The notes: generated by a model not told the origin, from the letters alone. DNA of 64,000 nucleotides from Pseudomonas sp. DC1.2 (GCF_034351645.1 NZ_CP133782.1:67001-131000), one strand, 5' to 3'; shown: positions 8,258-18,146, counted from the stretch's first letter. Translations and numbers: made by a program.

Positions 8258-9442
8258 TCAGACTGCGCCGGGGCGCAGCGAGTAGGTTTTCAACTGGTTG
8301 GCGAAGTCGCGCAGCGATTGAATCCCGCTGGCCTCGGCTTCATGTACCCATTCCTTGATGGCGGCCAGCATGTCATGACCGTTTGAGCTGGTCTTGACCC
8401 AGATCTGCTGCAAGGCCAGGCGTTTCTCGTAAATCACTTTCAGCGCCTGGCTGTGCTCGAGCATGTTCTGGATACGGATGTGATGCTTGTCATCCAGCAA
8501 GCTGGTTTCTCGGGACAGCAAACGCTTGGCCCGGTGGAACTGGTGACGAACCGAGTGATCGACTTTTTCCAGCTCCTGCTTGACCAGCGGAGCGATCACC
8601 AATTTGCGGTACTGGGCCATGATCTGGAAACGGTTATTCAGGATCGCCATGGCAGTGTCCATGTCCAGGTTACCTTTGCCTTCCACCCGGTGGGCGATTG
8701 GCGCAACCCGCTGGACCTTCGCCAGGCGCAAGAAACTGAAGACCTGGATCCAGGCCCAGCCGAGATCGAACTCCCACTTCTTCACCGACAGCTTGGCGGA
8801 GTTAGGGTAGGTGTGATGGTTGTTGTGCAGTTCTTCGCCGCCGATCAGGATGCCCCAAGGCACCAGATTGGTTGCCGCATCGCGGCATTCGAAGTTGCGG
8901 TAGCCGATGGCATGCCCCAAGCCATTGACCACGCCGGCAGCCCAGACCGGAATCCACATCATCTGGATGGCCCAGATGGTGATGCCGATGGTGCCGAACA
9001 GCAGCAGATCGATGACGCCCATGATCGCTACGCCCAGCAGCGGGTAACGGCTGTATAGGTTACGCTCGATCCAGTCTTCGGGGCAGTTCTTGCCGTAGAT
9101 GCGCAGGGTCTCGGGGTTTTCCGCTTCGGTGCGGTACAACTCGGCACCTTTGCGTAGAACCGTGGAGAGGCCCTTGATGACCGGGCTGTGCGGGTCATCG
9201 ACGGTTTCGCATTTGGCGTGATGCTTGCGGTGGATGGCGGTCCACTCGCGCGTGTTCTGTGCCGTGGTCAGCCACAGCCAGAAGCGGAAAAAATGTTTCA
9301 GGCCCGCATTGAGCTCAAGCGAGCGATGGGCTGAATAACGGTGCAGATAGACCGTGACGCCGATGATCGTGACGTGTGTCATCAGCAGGGTGACGGCCAC
9401 CAGAGACCAGGGTGACAAGCCAAGAAAACCTTCGTACCACAT
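8258..9442 (-). CDS. desA: Delta-9 acyl-lipid desaturase
   Basis: This membrane di-iron enzyme puts a double bond at position 9 of phospholipid acyl chains under oxygen. The three histidine boxes are H-R-Y-S-A-H near residue 34, H-R-K-H-H near residue 71 and H-N-N-H-H near residue 209. Hydrophobic pairs lie at about 10-32 and 135-172. The C-terminal third, rich in charged helices, is characteristic of the 394-residue Pseudomonas DesA (PA0286 type). It is divergent from the GGDEF/EAL gene with about 130 bases between starts, as in P. aeruginosa. Confidence 0.92.
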   Translation of the reverse strand: MWYEGFLGLSPWSLVAVTLLMTHVTIIGVTVYLHRYSAHRSLELNAGLKHFFRFWLWLTTAQNTREWTAIHRKHHAKCETVDDPHSPVIKGLSTVLRKGAELYRTEAENPETLRIYGKNCPEDWIERNLYSRYPLLGVAIMGVIDLLLFGTIGITIWAIQMMWIPVWAAGVVNGLGHAIGYRNFECRDAATNLVPWGILIGGEELHNNHHTYPNSAKLSVKKWEFDLGWAWIQVFSFLRLAKVQRVAPIAHRVEGKGNLDMDTAMAILNNRFQIMAQYRKLVIAPLVKQELEKVDHSVRHQFHRAKRLLSRETSLLDDKHHIRIQNMLEHSQALKVIYEKRLALQQIWVKTSSNGHDMLAAIKEWVHEAEASGIQSLRDFANQLKTYSLRPGAV

Positions 9443-9576
9443 AGGCTATAGGGCCCTCGAAAAAGAAAAAACAGCCGTTGCATTATCACTAAGCGCACAG
9501 ATAAAACCAGTCGCTCTTTCAGATAAGAGTGGCTGGATGTTTCTTTCATCTATAATCCCAACTTTTTTGTAGGGAC

Positions 9577-11541
9577 ATGGACGGCCTAATGTCAGCCACA
9601 TATCGTGATGCCCTGCGTGCTGCGCTGCTTTACCTAGTGCTTTCTGTGGCTTGGCTGCAGTTTAGTGGCTATTTATTGAACAGTTTCTTCGATAGCTCCG
9701 CTGAATTGTTGCGATGGCAACTGATCAACGGTTACGCCTGGGTGGTGTTCAGCGCCGGATTGATTTTTATCGCTCGGGCACGACTGTTCCGCTGCCTGGG
9801 GATCGGCGCCAAATTGCGCGAGCGGCATGAGGATCGGGAGCGCCTGCGCCAGGCGGCAGCGGTCTTCGATTGCACCCGCGAAGGTGTGCTGGTGACCAAT
9901 AACAAAGGGCTGATCATCCATGTGAACCGGGCATTCATGGAAATCACCGGTTACCAGCGTGAGGAAGTGCTGGGACAGCAGCCCAGTCTGTTCAAGTCCG
10001 GGCACCACCCTGCGGATTTTTACCAGGCGATGTTCGCCAGCCTCGATAGCACAGGCGAGTGGAGTGGAGAAATCTGGAATCGGCGTAAAAGCGGCGAGAT
10101 TTACCCGCAGTGGCAGACGATCCGCATCATTCACGACGATCAAGGACGTCCCAGTCAGTATGTGGCGGTGTTTTCCGACATTAGCGCGATCAAGGATTCC
10201 GAGCACGAACTGACGCACCTGGCCCATCACGACCCGCTCACCGACCTGCCCAATCGCCTGCTGTTTACAGATCGCGCCGCTCAGGCCCTGGCGTCGGCGC
10301 AGATCCATAAGCGTGGGTGTGCGTTGCTGATGATCGATCTGGACCACTTCAAGATGATCAATGACAGCCTCGGACATAACGTCGGCGATCAGTTGCTCAA
10401 GGCCGTTTCCCGACGTCTGCAAGCCATGTTCGGCCCCGGCATTACCCTGGCTCGACTGGGAGGCGATGAGTTCGCGGTGTTGGCCGAAAGCTGCTCGCAA
10501 CTGGTGCAGGCTGCCGCGTTGGCGCAACGCATCCTCGACGGCCTCAAGGAATTGTTCGAGATCGATGGGCATCAGTTGTTTATCAACGCCAGCGTCGGTA
10601 TCAGTCTGTTTCCCAGTGACGCCTTGAGCGCCGAGCAATTATTACGCAACGCTGACTCGGCGCTGTTCAAGGCTAAGAGCAGTGGGCGCAATGGCTACGC
10701 CCTCTACACCGAAGAATTGACCGCCCATGCCCAGCAGCGCGTCGAGCTTGCGTTCGAATTACGTCGTGCCATGGAGCAGCAAGAGCTGCGGGTTTACTAC
10801 CAGCCGGTCCACGACCTTAAAACCTGTCGTTTGATGGGCGTCGAGGCCCTCGTGCGTTGGGAGCATCCGCAGCGCGGGCTGGTTTCTCCGGCAGAATTCA
10901 TTCCGATCGCCGAACGCACCGGTTTGATTGCCGAGATCGATAGCTGGGTGATGCACCAGGCCTGTCGACAGATGTGCCAGTGGCAAGCCGTCGGTGTGGG
11001 GCTGTCATTTATCGCGGTAAACGTTTCGTCACGCCTGTTCGCCCGCCGCGAGTTGTATCAGCAGGTAGCACACGTGCTGGACGAAACGGGGCTGGACCCG
11101 GCCTACCTGGAGCTGGAAGTCACCGAAAGTGCGGTAATGGAAGACCCGGAAGTGGCCCTCGAGCAAATGCACCGTCTGCGTGAGTTGGGCGTGCGATTGG
11201 CCATCGATGATTTTGGGACGGGGTATTCGTCACTGCTGCGGCTCAAGCGTTTGCCGGTGCAGAAGCTCAAGATCGACCAGGGTTTTGTCGCCGGGTTGCC
11301 GTGGGATGAGGATGATGCGGCGATCGTGCGGGTGATCATCGCCCTGGCCAAGAGTATGGGGATGCAGGTGCATGCCGAGGGCATTGAGCAGGCTGAGCAG
11401 GCCGACTTTTTGCTCGAACACGATTGTGATTTAGGGCAGGGCTATCGGTTCGGAAGGCCGGTGCCGGCTGAACAGCTGGAGTGGTCCGCCTCGGTGGCGG
11501 TCGCGATGATCGCTCCCACGAGCGGCAACGATGAGGCTTGA
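9577..11541 (+). CDS. Membrane PAS-GGDEF-EAL c-di-GMP enzyme
   Basis: Two membrane helices (about residues 12-35 and 46-68) precede a PAS domain (about 92-205), a GGDEF domain and a C-terminal EAL domain. The GGDEF signature is intact (L-G-G-D-E-F). The EAL domain keeps E-A-L-V-R-W, N-V-S, E-x-T-E-S, the loop-6 D-D-F-G-T-G-Y and K-I-D, so phosphodiesterase activity is expected; cyclase activity may be regulatory. Its place beside desA and ahead of oscA-sbp matches PA0285 (PipA), recalled from memory. The start has TAGGGA upstream. Confidence 0.9.
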   Translation: MDGLMSATYRDALRAALLYLVLSVAWLQFSGYLLNSFFDSSAELLRWQLINGYAWVVFSAGLIFIARARLFRCLGIGAKLRERHEDRERLRQAAAVFDCTREGVLVTNNKGLIIHVNRAFMEITGYQREEVLGQQPSLFKSGHHPADFYQAMFASLDSTGEWSGEIWNRRKSGEIYPQWQTIRIIHDDQGRPSQYVAVFSDISAIKDSEHELTHLAHHDPLTDLPNRLLFTDRAAQALASAQIHKRGCALLMIDLDHFKMINDSLGHNVGDQLLKAVSRRLQAMFGPGITLARLGGDEFAVLAESCSQLVQAAALAQRILDGLKELFEIDGHQLFINASVGISLFPSDALSAEQLLRNADSALFKAKSSGRNGYALYTEELTAHAQQRVELAFELRRAMEQQELRVYYQPVHDLKTCRLMGVEALVRWEHPQRGLVSPAEFIPIAERTGLIAEIDSWVMHQACRQMCQWQAVGVGLSFIAVNVSSRLFARRELYQQVAHVLDETGLDPAYLELEVTESAVMEDPEVALEQMHRLRELGVRLAIDDFGTGYSSLLRLKRLPVQKLKIDQGFVAGLPWDEDDAAIVRVIIALAKSMGMQVHAEGIEQAEQADFLLEHDCDLGQGYRFGRPVPAEQLEWSASVAVAMIAPTSGNDEA

Positions 11542-11593
11542 AATGCTGCGCAAGCCATTGCTTCGTCAAATAATGCTTTCTGGTTATATAAAC

Positions 11594-11618
11594 ATTCTTA
11601 AATAGTCTTTTTAAGAAT
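11594..11618 (+). promoter_or_regulatory. Inverted repeat upstream of oscA
   Basis: ATTCTTAA (11594-11601) and TTAAGAAT (11611-11618) form a perfect 8-base inverted repeat with a 9-base spacer in an AT-rich gap before oscA-sbp. Position and composition fit a CysB-type sulfur-starvation operator; the assignment is inferred. Confidence 0.5.
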
Positions 11619-11699
11619 ATCTGCGCCTGCCTATTATTGCTCCCACGCCGCAAGCAGTGCCGCCACTGCCAGGCAACCTCTCAGCAAAGGAGCAGCACC

Positions 11700-11882
11700 A
11701 TGAGCGCATCCCTACGTAGCGTTGACGGCCAGGACGAAGCAACTATTTTGCGTGAGATCCAGAGCGCGTTGCGCGACCTGCGCTTTGGCGCGGTGGAGAT
11801 CACGGTGCATAACGCCCAAGTGGTCCAGATCGAACGCAAAGAAAAATTCCGTTTGCAGAACCCCAGCCACAAACCCACTTGA
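11700..11882 (+). CDS. oscA: Sulfur-starvation response protein OscA
   Basis: The 60-residue cytoplasmic protein has the OscA core: I-L-R-E-I-Q-S-A-L, R-F-G-A-V-E-I-T-V-H, V-V-Q-I-E-R-K-E-K-F-R. OscA is known from Pseudomonas corrugata as a small protein needed for use of organosulfur compounds under chromate stress and is encoded before sbp. The ATG at 11700 with AAAGGAG upstream is chosen; an open frame from 11637 is leader. It is 81 bases ahead of sbp and is probably co-transcribed. Its biochemical role is not known. Confidence 0.88.
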   Translation: MSASLRSVDGQDEATILREIQSALRDLRFGAVEITVHNAQVVQIERKEKFRLQNPSHKPT

Positions 11883-11963
11883 AAAGATCGTCCGAACGCG
11901 GCAGCCCAGATAGTAGAACGCCATAAGAAAAGCCAGCACCCCCAGAATTCCAGGAGCTTCACC

Positions 11964-12977
11964 ATGTCGTCGATTCGTCATTTTGCCTTGGCCGCGTTGG
12001 CCAGCGCCCTTTTTGCAGGTTCTGCGGTTGCCAAGGATTACGAGCTGCTCAATGTGTCTTACGACCCGACTCGCGAGTTGTACCAGGACTACAACGCTGA
12101 ATTCGTTAAGTTCTGGCAGAAAGACCACGCGGGCGACAGCGTAAAAATCCAGCAGTCTCACGGTGGTTCGGGCAAGCAAGGTCGAGCGGTAATTGATGGT
12201 TTACGAGCTGATGTAGTGACCCTGGCCCTGGCCGGTGACATCGACGAAATCGCCAAACTCGGCAAGACCCTGCCGGTCGACTGGCAGAAGCGTCTGCCGG
12301 ATGCGAGCACGCCTTACACCTCGACCATCGTGTTTCTAGTGCGCAAGGGCAACCCGAAAGGGATCAAGGATTGGGGTGACCTGACCAAGAATGGCGTTGA
12401 AGTCATCACGCCAAACCCCAAAACGTCTGGCGGTGCGCGCTGGAATTTTCTGGCGGCGTGGGCCTATGGCCTGAAAGCCAACGGCGGTGACGAAGGCAAA
12501 GCCAAAGAATACGTACAAACCCTGTTCAAGCATGTCCCCGTGCTGGATACCGGTGCTCGCGGCTCGACCATCACCTTCGTCAACAACGGTCAGGGCGACG
12601 TGTTGCTGGCGTGGGAAAACGAAGCGTTCCTGGCGCTGAAAGAGGACGGGGGGGCCGATAAGTTCGACATCGTCGTGCCGTCGCTGTCGATTCTTGCCGA
12701 GCCGCCGGTGGCGGTGGTGGACAAGAACGCCGAGAAAAAGGGCAACACCGAGATCGCCGAAGCGTACCTCAAGCACCTGTACAGCCCAGCTGGGCAGGAA
12801 ATCGCCGCGAAAAACTTCTACCGTCCACGTGACAAGGACGTGGCCGCCAAGTACGCCAAGCAGTTCCCGACACTGGACCTGGTGACCATCGACAAGGACT
12901 TCGGTGGCTGGAAAACAGCGCAGCCGAAGTTCTTCAATGACGGTGGCGTGTTCGACCAGATTTACCAGGCGCAGTAA
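11964..12977 (+). CDS. sbp: Periplasmic sulfate-binding protein
   Basis: This protein binds sulfate (or thiosulfate) and delivers it to CysTWA. Residues 1-23 form a signal peptide ending A-V-A-K. Family marks include [27 protein letters not shown] and a C-terminal F-G-G-W. The 337-residue length is standard. It is followed by cysT across a hairpin that may let sbp be expressed above the membrane parts. Confidence 0.95.
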   Translation: MSSIRHFALAALASALFAGSAVAKDYELLNVSYDPTRELYQDYNAEFVKFWQKDHAGDSVKIQQSHGGSGKQGRAVIDGLRADVVTLALAGDIDEIAKLGKTLPVDWQKRLPDASTPYTSTIVFLVRKGNPKGIKDWGDLTKNGVEVITPNPKTSGGARWNFLAAWAYGLKANGGDEGKAKEYVQTLFKHVPVLDTGARGSTITFVNNGQGDVLLAWENEAFLALKEDGGADKFDIVVPSLSILAEPPVAVVDKNAEKKGNTEIAEAYLKHLYSPAGQEIAAKNFYRPRDKDVAAKYAKQFPTLDLVTIDKDFGGWKTAQPKFFNDGGVFDQIYQAQ

Positions 12978-12996
12978 CCTGCAACAGCCCTAAACG

Positions 12997-13022
12997 AGCC
13001 CCGATTTAACCGTCGGGGCTTT
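12997..13022 (+). terminator. Hairpin between sbp and cysT
   Basis: AGCCCCGA and TCGGGGCT pair across an 8-base loop, followed by only a short TT. It is probably a partial terminator or mRNA-stabilising element that sets a higher sbp to cysTWA ratio. Confidence 0.65.
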
Positions 13023-13046
13023 GCGCGTTCTCAACCAAGGACTTCT

Positions 13047-13865
13047 ATGTCGCGTCGTATCTCCCCCGTCATACCCGGCTTCGGGCTGACGCTGGGCTAC
13101 ACCTTGGTGTACCTCAGTCTGATTGTGCTCATTCCACTGGCGGCGATGTTTGTACACGCCGCCCAACTTACCTGGGATCAGTTCTGGGCGATCATCTCGG
13201 CGCCACGGGTGCTGGCGGCGTTGAAGTTGAGCTTCGGCACGGCGCTGTATGCCGCGATCATCAACGGCGTTATTGGCACGTTGCTGGCCTGGGTGCTGGT
13301 GCGCTATACCTTCCCCGGTCGCAAGATTATCGACGCGATGATCGACCTGCCGTTTGCCCTGCCAACGGCCGTGGCCGGTATCGCGCTTACGGCGTTGTAC
13401 GCGCCGAACGGACTGGTCGGGCAGTTTGCCGCGGACCTGGGTTTCAAGATTGCGTATACCCCGCTTGGCATCACCCTGGCACTGACCTTCGTCACCTTGC
13501 CGTTCGTGGTGCGCACGGTGCAGCCGGTACTGGCGGACATCCCGCGTGAAATCGAAGAAGCGGCGGCCTGCCTCGGTGCCAAGCCGTGGCAGGTGTTCCG
13601 CTACATTTTAGTGCCCGCGCTGTTACCCGCCTGGCTGACCGGGTTTGCCCTGGCCTTCGCCCGTGGTGTTGGCGAGTACGGATCGGTGATTTTCATCGCC
13701 GGCAACATGCCGATGAAAACCGAGATTTTGCCGTTGCTGATCATGGTCAAACTGGACCAGTACGATTACACCGGCGCCACTTCCATCGGCGTGATGATGC
13801 TGGTGGTTTCCTTTGTTCTGTTGCTGCTGATCAATTTGCTGCAACGACGCATCGAAACCCCATAA
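13047..13865 (+). CDS. cysT: Sulfate/thiosulfate ABC permease CysT
   Basis: This inner-membrane subunit of the sulfate importer has 272 residues and six predicted helices. It carries the permease coupling motif [12 protein letters not shown] at about residue 171. The cytosolic loop after that motif contacts CysA. It precedes cysW by 13 bases on the same transcript. Confidence 0.94.
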   Translation: MSRRISPVIPGFGLTLGYTLVYLSLIVLIPLAAMFVHAAQLTWDQFWAIISAPRVLAALKLSFGTALYAAIINGVIGTLLAWVLVRYTFPGRKIIDAMIDLPFALPTAVAGIALTALYAPNGLVGQFAADLGFKIAYTPLGITLALTFVTLPFVVRTVQPVLADIPREIEEAAACLGAKPWQVFRYILVPALLPAWLTGFALAFARGVGEYGSVIFIAGNMPMKTEILPLLIMVKLDQYDYTGATSIGVMMLVVSFVLLLLINLLQRRIETP

Positions 13866-13878
13866 GGAGGCGCTGAAC

Positions 13879-14748
13879 ATGTCCCAATCATCAATTTCTG
13901 CGGCGTCCTCGAACGCCGCCCGCCGTGGCAGTGCGCTCTCACGTCGAATCCTCATCAGCCTCGGCTGGCTGATATTTGCGCTATTTCTGTTGCTGCCATT
14001 GTTCATTGTTGTGTCCCAGGGGCTGAAGCTTGGCCTGGGGGCATTTTTCGCCGCGATTTTTGAACCGGATGCGCTGTCGGCGCTGAAACTGACGGTCTTC
14101 GCCGTACTGATCTCCGTACCGCTGAACGTGGTATTTGGCGTCAGTGCCGCGTGGTGTGTCAGCAAGTATTCGTTTCGCGGCAAGAGCATGTTGGTGACAC
14201 TGATCGACCTGCCTTTCTCGGTGTCGCCCGTGATCGCCGGTCTGGTCTATGTGTTGATGTTCGGTGCGCAGGGCTTCTTTGGCCCGTGGTTACAGGATCA
14301 CGACATCCAGATCGTCTTCGCCCTTCCGGGCATCGTGCTGGCGACGATCTTTGTTACCGTGCCGTTCGTGGCACGTGAACTGATCCCGCTGATGCAGGAA
14401 CAGGGCACCCAGGAAGAGGAGGCCGCGCGACTGCTCGGCGCCAATGGCTGGCAAATGTTCTGGCACGTCACCGTGCCGAATATCAAATGGGGCCTGATCT
14501 ACGGCGTGGTGCTGTGTACGGCACGGGCCATGGGTGAATTCGGCGCGGTGTCAGTGGTGTCCGGGCACATCCGCGGGGTGACCAACACCTTGCCGCTGCA
14601 CGTCGAGATTCTCTACAACGAATACAACCACGTGGCCGCGTTCGCCGTGGCGAGCCTGTTGCTGATCCTGGCGCTCTTCATCCTGCTGCTCAAGCAGTGG
14701 AGCGAATCCCGTATTAACCGCCTGCGCGCCAGCGCCGCGGAGGAATAA
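13879..14748 (+). CDS. cysW: Sulfate/thiosulfate ABC permease CysW
   Basis: The second membrane subunit of the sulfate importer has 289 residues. Six helices follow a basic N-terminus, and the coupling motif [10 protein letters not shown] lies near residue 175. [14 protein letters not shown] is typical of CysW. AAGGAGG sits just upstream of the ATG. The stop lies 3 bases from the cysA start, whose ribosome site is in the end of this gene. Confidence 0.94.
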   Translation: MSQSSISAASSNAARRGSALSRRILISLGWLIFALFLLLPLFIVVSQGLKLGLGAFFAAIFEPDALSALKLTVFAVLISVPLNVVFGVSAAWCVSKYSFRGKSMLVTLIDLPFSVSPVIAGLVYVLMFGAQGFFGPWLQDHDIQIVFALPGIVLATIFVTVPFVARELIPLMQEQGTQEEEAARLLGANGWQMFWHVTVPNIKWGLIYGVVLCTARAMGEFGAVSVVSGHIRGVTNTLPLHVEILYNEYNHVAAFAVASLLLILALFILLLKQWSESRINRLRASAAEE

Positions 14749-14751
14749 GTC

Positions 14752-15732
14752 ATGTCGATCGAAGTGCGCAACGTCAGCAAGAATTTCAACGCGTTCAAAG
14801 CGCTGGACAACATCAGCCTGGACATTCAAAGCGGCGAGCTGGTGGCGCTGCTGGGGCCGTCCGGTTGCGGCAAGACCACGCTGTTGCGGATCATTGCCGG
14901 CCTGGAAACCCCGGACCAGGGCAGCATCGTGTTCCACGGTGAAGACGTATCCGGTCACGATGTGCGCGACCGCAATGTCGGTTTCGTGTTTCAGCACTAC
15001 GCCCTGTTTCGCCACATGACGGTGTTCGACAACGTTGCGTTCGGCTTGCGTATGAAGCCGAAAAACCAGCGCCCGAGCGAAAGCCAGATTGCGCTCAAAG
15101 TTCATGAACTGCTGAACATGGTGCAACTGGACTGGCTGTCGGATCGCTACCCGGAGCAACTCTCTGGCGGTCAGCGTCAACGTATTGCCTTGGCCCGTGC
15201 CCTGGCGGTCGAGCCCAAAGTGCTGCTGCTGGATGAACCCTTCGGCGCCCTCGACGCCAAGGTTCGTAAAGAGCTGCGCCGCTGGTTGGCGCGGCTGCAC
15301 GAAGACATCAACCTGACCTCGGTGTTTGTGACCCATGACCAGGAGGAGGCCATGGAAGTCGCCGACCGTATCGTGGTGATGAACAAAGGTGTGATTGAAC
15401 AGATTGGCTCACCGGGTGAGGTGTACGAGAGTCCGGCCAGTGACTTCGTTTATCACTTCCTGGGGGATTCGAACCGTCTGCATCTAGGCGACGACCAGCA
15501 CGTGCTGTTCCGTCCGCATGAGGTGTCGCTGTCGCGGCATGAACTGGAGGACCACCATAGCGCTGAGGTGCGCGATATTCGCCCACTGGGCGCAACGACG
15601 CGGGTGACGTTGAAGGTTGAAGGCCAGAGCGAGCTGATCGAGGCCGAAGTGGTGAAGGATCACGACAGCCTGGTCGGGTTGGCCAAGGGTGAGACATTGT
15701 TCTTCAAACCGAAGGTCTGGCAGAAAGCCTGA
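14752..15732 (+). CDS. cysA: Sulfate/thiosulfate importer ATPase
   Basis: This is the nucleotide-binding subunit of CysTWA. It has Walker [10 protein letters not shown] (about residue 36), signature L-S-G-G-Q-R-Q-R, Walker B L-L-L-D-E-P and switch histidine in F-V-T-H-D. Residues beyond about 235 form a TOBE-like regulatory domain. At 326 residues it is close to the usual 329. GGAGGAATAA lies immediately upstream. A perfect hairpin follows the gene. Confidence 0.95.
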   Translation: MSIEVRNVSKNFNAFKALDNISLDIQSGELVALLGPSGCGKTTLLRIIAGLETPDQGSIVFHGEDVSGHDVRDRNVGFVFQHYALFRHMTVFDNVAFGLRMKPKNQRPSESQIALKVHELLNMVQLDWLSDRYPEQLSGGQRQRIALARALAVEPKVLLLDEPFGALDAKVRKELRRWLARLHEDINLTSVFVTHDQEEAMEVADRIVVMNKGVIEQIGSPGEVYESPASDFVYHFLGDSNRLHLGDDQHVLFRPHEVSLSRHELEDHHSAEVRDIRPLGATTRVTLKVEGQSELIEAEVVKDHDSLVGLAKGETLFFKPKVWQKA

Positions 15733-15763
15733 GATCAAACGCTTCGCGAGCAGGCTCGTTCCG

Positions 15764-15796
15764 ACAGGGGATCTATGTACGCCATAGATCCCCTGT
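15764..15796 (+). terminator. Perfect 14-base hairpin after cysA
   Basis: ACAGGGGATCTATG pairs exactly with CATAGATCCCCTGT around a 5-base loop. REP-like palindromic sequence flanks it (15742-15760 and 15797-15815). It separates two convergent genes and has no T run, so it may act as an mRNA 3' stabiliser rather than a classical terminator. Confidence 0.65.
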
Positions 15797-15823
15797 GGCA
15801 GCCAGCCTGCTGGTGATTTAGGC

Positions 15824-16348
15824 CTAAACAGCCGCACGCTTCGGATTGACCCGCACCAAACCCGCGCGCGCCTCGATCTGCTCTTTGAGGTCGTGCCGCA
15901 ATCCCAGCAAAAACGCCAATTCGGCCACCACAAACAGCGGCCCGACGATTAACCCCGTTACGTCATCGACAAACGCCGGTTTGCGCCCTTCGTAGTGATG
16001 GCCGACAAACTGGATCGCCCAGCCGATCACAAACAGTGCCACGCCGCTGCTCAACCAGAGCATCGTGCCTTGCTGCGCAAGCACGTGACCTAGCCACACG
16101 GACAGGCCGAGCAGTACCGTCATCAGCGCCCCGAGTCGCCATTCCAGTCGCAGGTAAAACCACGCCGAAGCCAACGCCAAAAAAATCGCCGGTGACAGCC
16201 ATACCCCAGCCAACGGCCATTGTGGCCGTGATAGCAGCACCGCCACCGCCACCACGATCAGTGGAATGCCGATGAAGTGGCTGGCGATGTTGCGCGGGTC
16301 ACGGTGGTAGGCGGCGTATTGACTGAGATGGTCAACGAGGCTTTTCAT
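15824..16348 (-). CDS. Mpo1-like (DUF962) membrane protein
   Basis: The start at 16348 is fixed by an AGGAGGAATAAC ribosome site, giving 174 residues. The N-terminus Y-A-A-Y-H-R-D-P-R-N-x-x-x-H-F-I-G-I-P and the later Q-F-V-G-H-H-Y-E-G-R-K-P are the histidine-bearing signatures of DUF962. Yeast Mpo1, in the same family, is a dioxygenase acting on 2-hydroxy fatty acids. Four hydrophobic segments are visible. In bacteria the substrate is not established. It is transcribed away from the Crp/Fnr-type gene, sharing an 84-base gap. Confidence 0.85.
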   Translation of the reverse strand: MKSLVDHLSQYAAYHRDPRNIASHFIGIPLIVVAVAVLLSRPQWPLAGVWLSPAIFLALASAWFYLRLEWRLGALMTVLLGLSVWLGHVLAQQGTMLWLSSGVALFVIGWAIQFVGHHYEGRKPAFVDDVTGLIVGPLFVVAELAFLLGLRHDLKEQIEARAGLVRVNPKRAAV

Positions 16349-16432
16349 TGTTATTCCTCCTGTAGGGTGATTGATCATGCACCGGGTTCGCTGTTCGCTC
16401 TGTCGGGCAGGCGACAGTCTTTAGGAGTTTTT

Positions 16433-17119
16433 ATGGATATGCAGGTCTGGCGTCCAAGCCTGATGAGCGGCCAGTGGTTCAGCCATCTACCGGTGCCTTT
16501 TCAGGACGGCTTGCTGGCGGCAGCCCGGGTGCGGCGCTTGTCGGCGGGGCAGCGGCTGTTCAAACGCGGTGACCCGCCGTGCGGCCTGTACGCGGTACTT
16601 GAAGGTGCAGTGAGCATAGGCGCCGTCAGTGGGCAGGGCAAAGAGGCGCTGCTGAGCCGGGTAGAGTCGCCGCACTGGTTCGGCGAAATCTGCCTGTTCG
16701 ATGGTCAGCCACGTACCCACGATGCGATCGGCATGGGCCATTGCATCCTGCTGCATGTATCGCAAGCGGCGCTGTTGAAGATGCTCGATGAGCAACCGCT
16801 GTACTGGCGGCACGTGGCGTTGTTGATGAGCCAAAAACTGCGCCTGACGTTCATCAACCTCGAACAACTGAGCCTGATGCCCGCGCCAGCACGATTGGCC
16901 CATCGCTTGCTGATGATTGCCGATGGCTATGGTGAGACTGATTCGCCAAGGAGGGTGCTGCAACTGCCACAGGAGCAGTTGGCCTCGATGCTGTCGTTGT
17001 CACGCCAGACCACGAACCAGATTCTCAAGGCGTTAGAGGGGCAGGGGATTATCGGTCTGGGGTATGGGGAGATCCAAATACTGGACGCCGAGCGATTGCG
17101 GGCACTGGCCACGCTCTAG
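16433..17119 (+). CDS. Crp/Fnr-family transcription regulator
   Basis: The 228-residue protein has an N-terminal cyclic-nucleotide-binding-like domain (about residues 20-130) with R-G-D-P-P-C-G-L-Y and W-F-G-E-I-C-L-F-D-G. A C-terminal winged helix reads Q-E-Q-L-A-S-M-L-S-L-S-R-Q-T-T-N-Q. No cysteine cluster for an iron-sulfur centre is visible at the N-terminus, so it is not an Fnr/Anr type. The ATG at 16433 with TAGGAG 6 bases upstream is preferred over the longer frame from 16277. It faces the Mpo1-like gene divergently and may regulate it. Confidence 0.85.
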   Translation: MDMQVWRPSLMSGQWFSHLPVPFQDGLLAAARVRRLSAGQRLFKRGDPPCGLYAVLEGAVSIGAVSGQGKEALLSRVESPHWFGEICLFDGQPRTHDAIGMGHCILLHVSQAALLKMLDEQPLYWRHVALLMSQKLRLTFINLEQLSLMPAPARLAHRLLMIADGYGETDSPRRVLQLPQEQLASMLSLSRQTTNQILKALEGQGIIGLGYGEIQILDAERLRALATL

Positions 17120-17238
17120 GCTTCATTGCAAAGCCTCTGTGTGAGCGAGCTGTTCGCGATGGGTCGGGCCACTCGACATGGCTGTCGAACGACAGGAGGC
17201 TATCGCGATCAGGCTGCACTCAGAAATGGGGGGTGGGT

Positions 17239-17649
17239 CTAGGAACCGCGATAGGTCGAGAAACCATAGGGGCTAAGCAGCAGCGGGATGTGGTAATGCT
17301 GATCCGTTTGCTTCACTTCAAAAATCACCGGTATTTCCGGAAAAAACGTCTCATGTCTGGTCTTTTTGAAGTAGTCACCCGTCTTGAACACCACCCGATA
17401 CTCCCCCGCCTCGAACGGCTGTTTGGCCGGGTACAGCTCAGCAATGCGCCCTTGTTCGTTGGTGATGCCCTCCGCCAGCGGCTGCCAATGCTGGCCGACG
17501 TGTTTTTCAAGGGTGACGTTGATGCCCGCTGAAGGCAGGCCGTTTTCCAGGTTGAGTACATGCACGCTTAAAGGATTGCCGGCCGCAAACGCCAAGCTTG
17601 TCAGGCTGCTGAGGCCTAGGGCGGCGAGGGTCATGCGCAGGGTGTTCAT
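17239..17649 (-). CDS. Exported 5-hydroxyisourate hydrolase
   Basis: The transthyretin-like fold is marked by L-S-V-H-V-L-N near residue 27, a central G-x-Y-R-V-V-F-K, and the C-terminal Y-R-G-S tetrad that identifies HIU hydrolases. Residues 1-23 form a signal peptide ending A-F-A-A, so the enzyme is periplasmic. The family hydrolyses 5-hydroxyisourate in urate breakdown. The start overlaps the stop of the HbpS-like gene (ATGA), so the two exported proteins are translated together. Confidence 0.88.
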   Translation of the reverse strand: MNTLRMTLAALGLSSLTSLAFAAGNPLSVHVLNLENGLPSAGINVTLEKHVGQHWQPLAEGITNEQGRIAELYPAKQPFEAGEYRVVFKTGDYFKKTRHETFFPEIPVIFEVKQTDQHYHIPLLLSPYGFSTYRGS

Positions 17650-18146
17650 GGTCGTTCTCCTGAGTTGAGTTGGTTGGTCCGCAGGCCGACAGACTCGGTC
17701 GCTTTGATCGCGCAGTTTTCGTCTTGCTCGCCACCGCCGGAACCGGCCACGCCGAGCGCGCCCACTAGTTCATCGCCGGCAAACAGCGGTACGCCGCCGC
17801 CCAGCAAGAGCAATTCGTGGAGGGTGTTGAGGTTGGCGGTTTCAGGGTTGCTGCGCGCGCGTTGGGCGAACAACCGAGTCGGGGTTTTGGTCGACAGCGC
17901 GGTGTAGGCCTTGCGCTGACTGGCGACGGTATTGTGCGGGCCGATGCCGTCGGCGCGCAGGGTCACTAGCAGATTACCGCCGCGATCCAGCACCGAGACT
18001 GTGCCTGTGCAACTGGCCAGCGTGGCATCGGCCAGCAGGCGTGCGGTCCGCAGGTCGAGGTCCGCGTGGCGCGGTAAATCAGTGGCCGCGAACGCGCTGC
18101 CGGTCAGGCCGGCGGCAAGGCTCAGGGCGAGGGTTTTGAACAACAT
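17646..18146 (-). CDS. Exported HbpS/GlcG-family protein
   Basis: A signal peptide (M-L-F-K-T-L through S-A-F-A-A) precedes a GlcG/HbpS domain. It is marked by S-V-L-D-R-G-G-N-L-L-V, Q-R-K-A-Y-T-A-L, G-G-G-V-P-L-F and G-A-L-G-V-A-G-S-G-G-G-E-Q-D. HbpS of Streptomyces binds haem and feeds the SenS-SenR two-component system. The ATG at 18146 has GGAG upstream; the longer frame to 18209 is rejected. It is followed by the HIU hydrolase with an ATGA overlap. A receiver-only regulator lies divergently 135 bases away, hinting at a former sensory unit. Confidence 0.8.
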   Translation of the reverse strand: MLFKTLALSLAAGLTGSAFAATDLPRHADLDLRTARLLADATLASCTGTVSVLDRGGNLLVTLRADGIGPHNTVASQRKAYTALSTKTPTRLFAQRARSNPETANLNTLHELLLLGGGVPLFAGDELVGALGVAGSGGGEQDENCAIKATESVGLRTNQLNSGERP

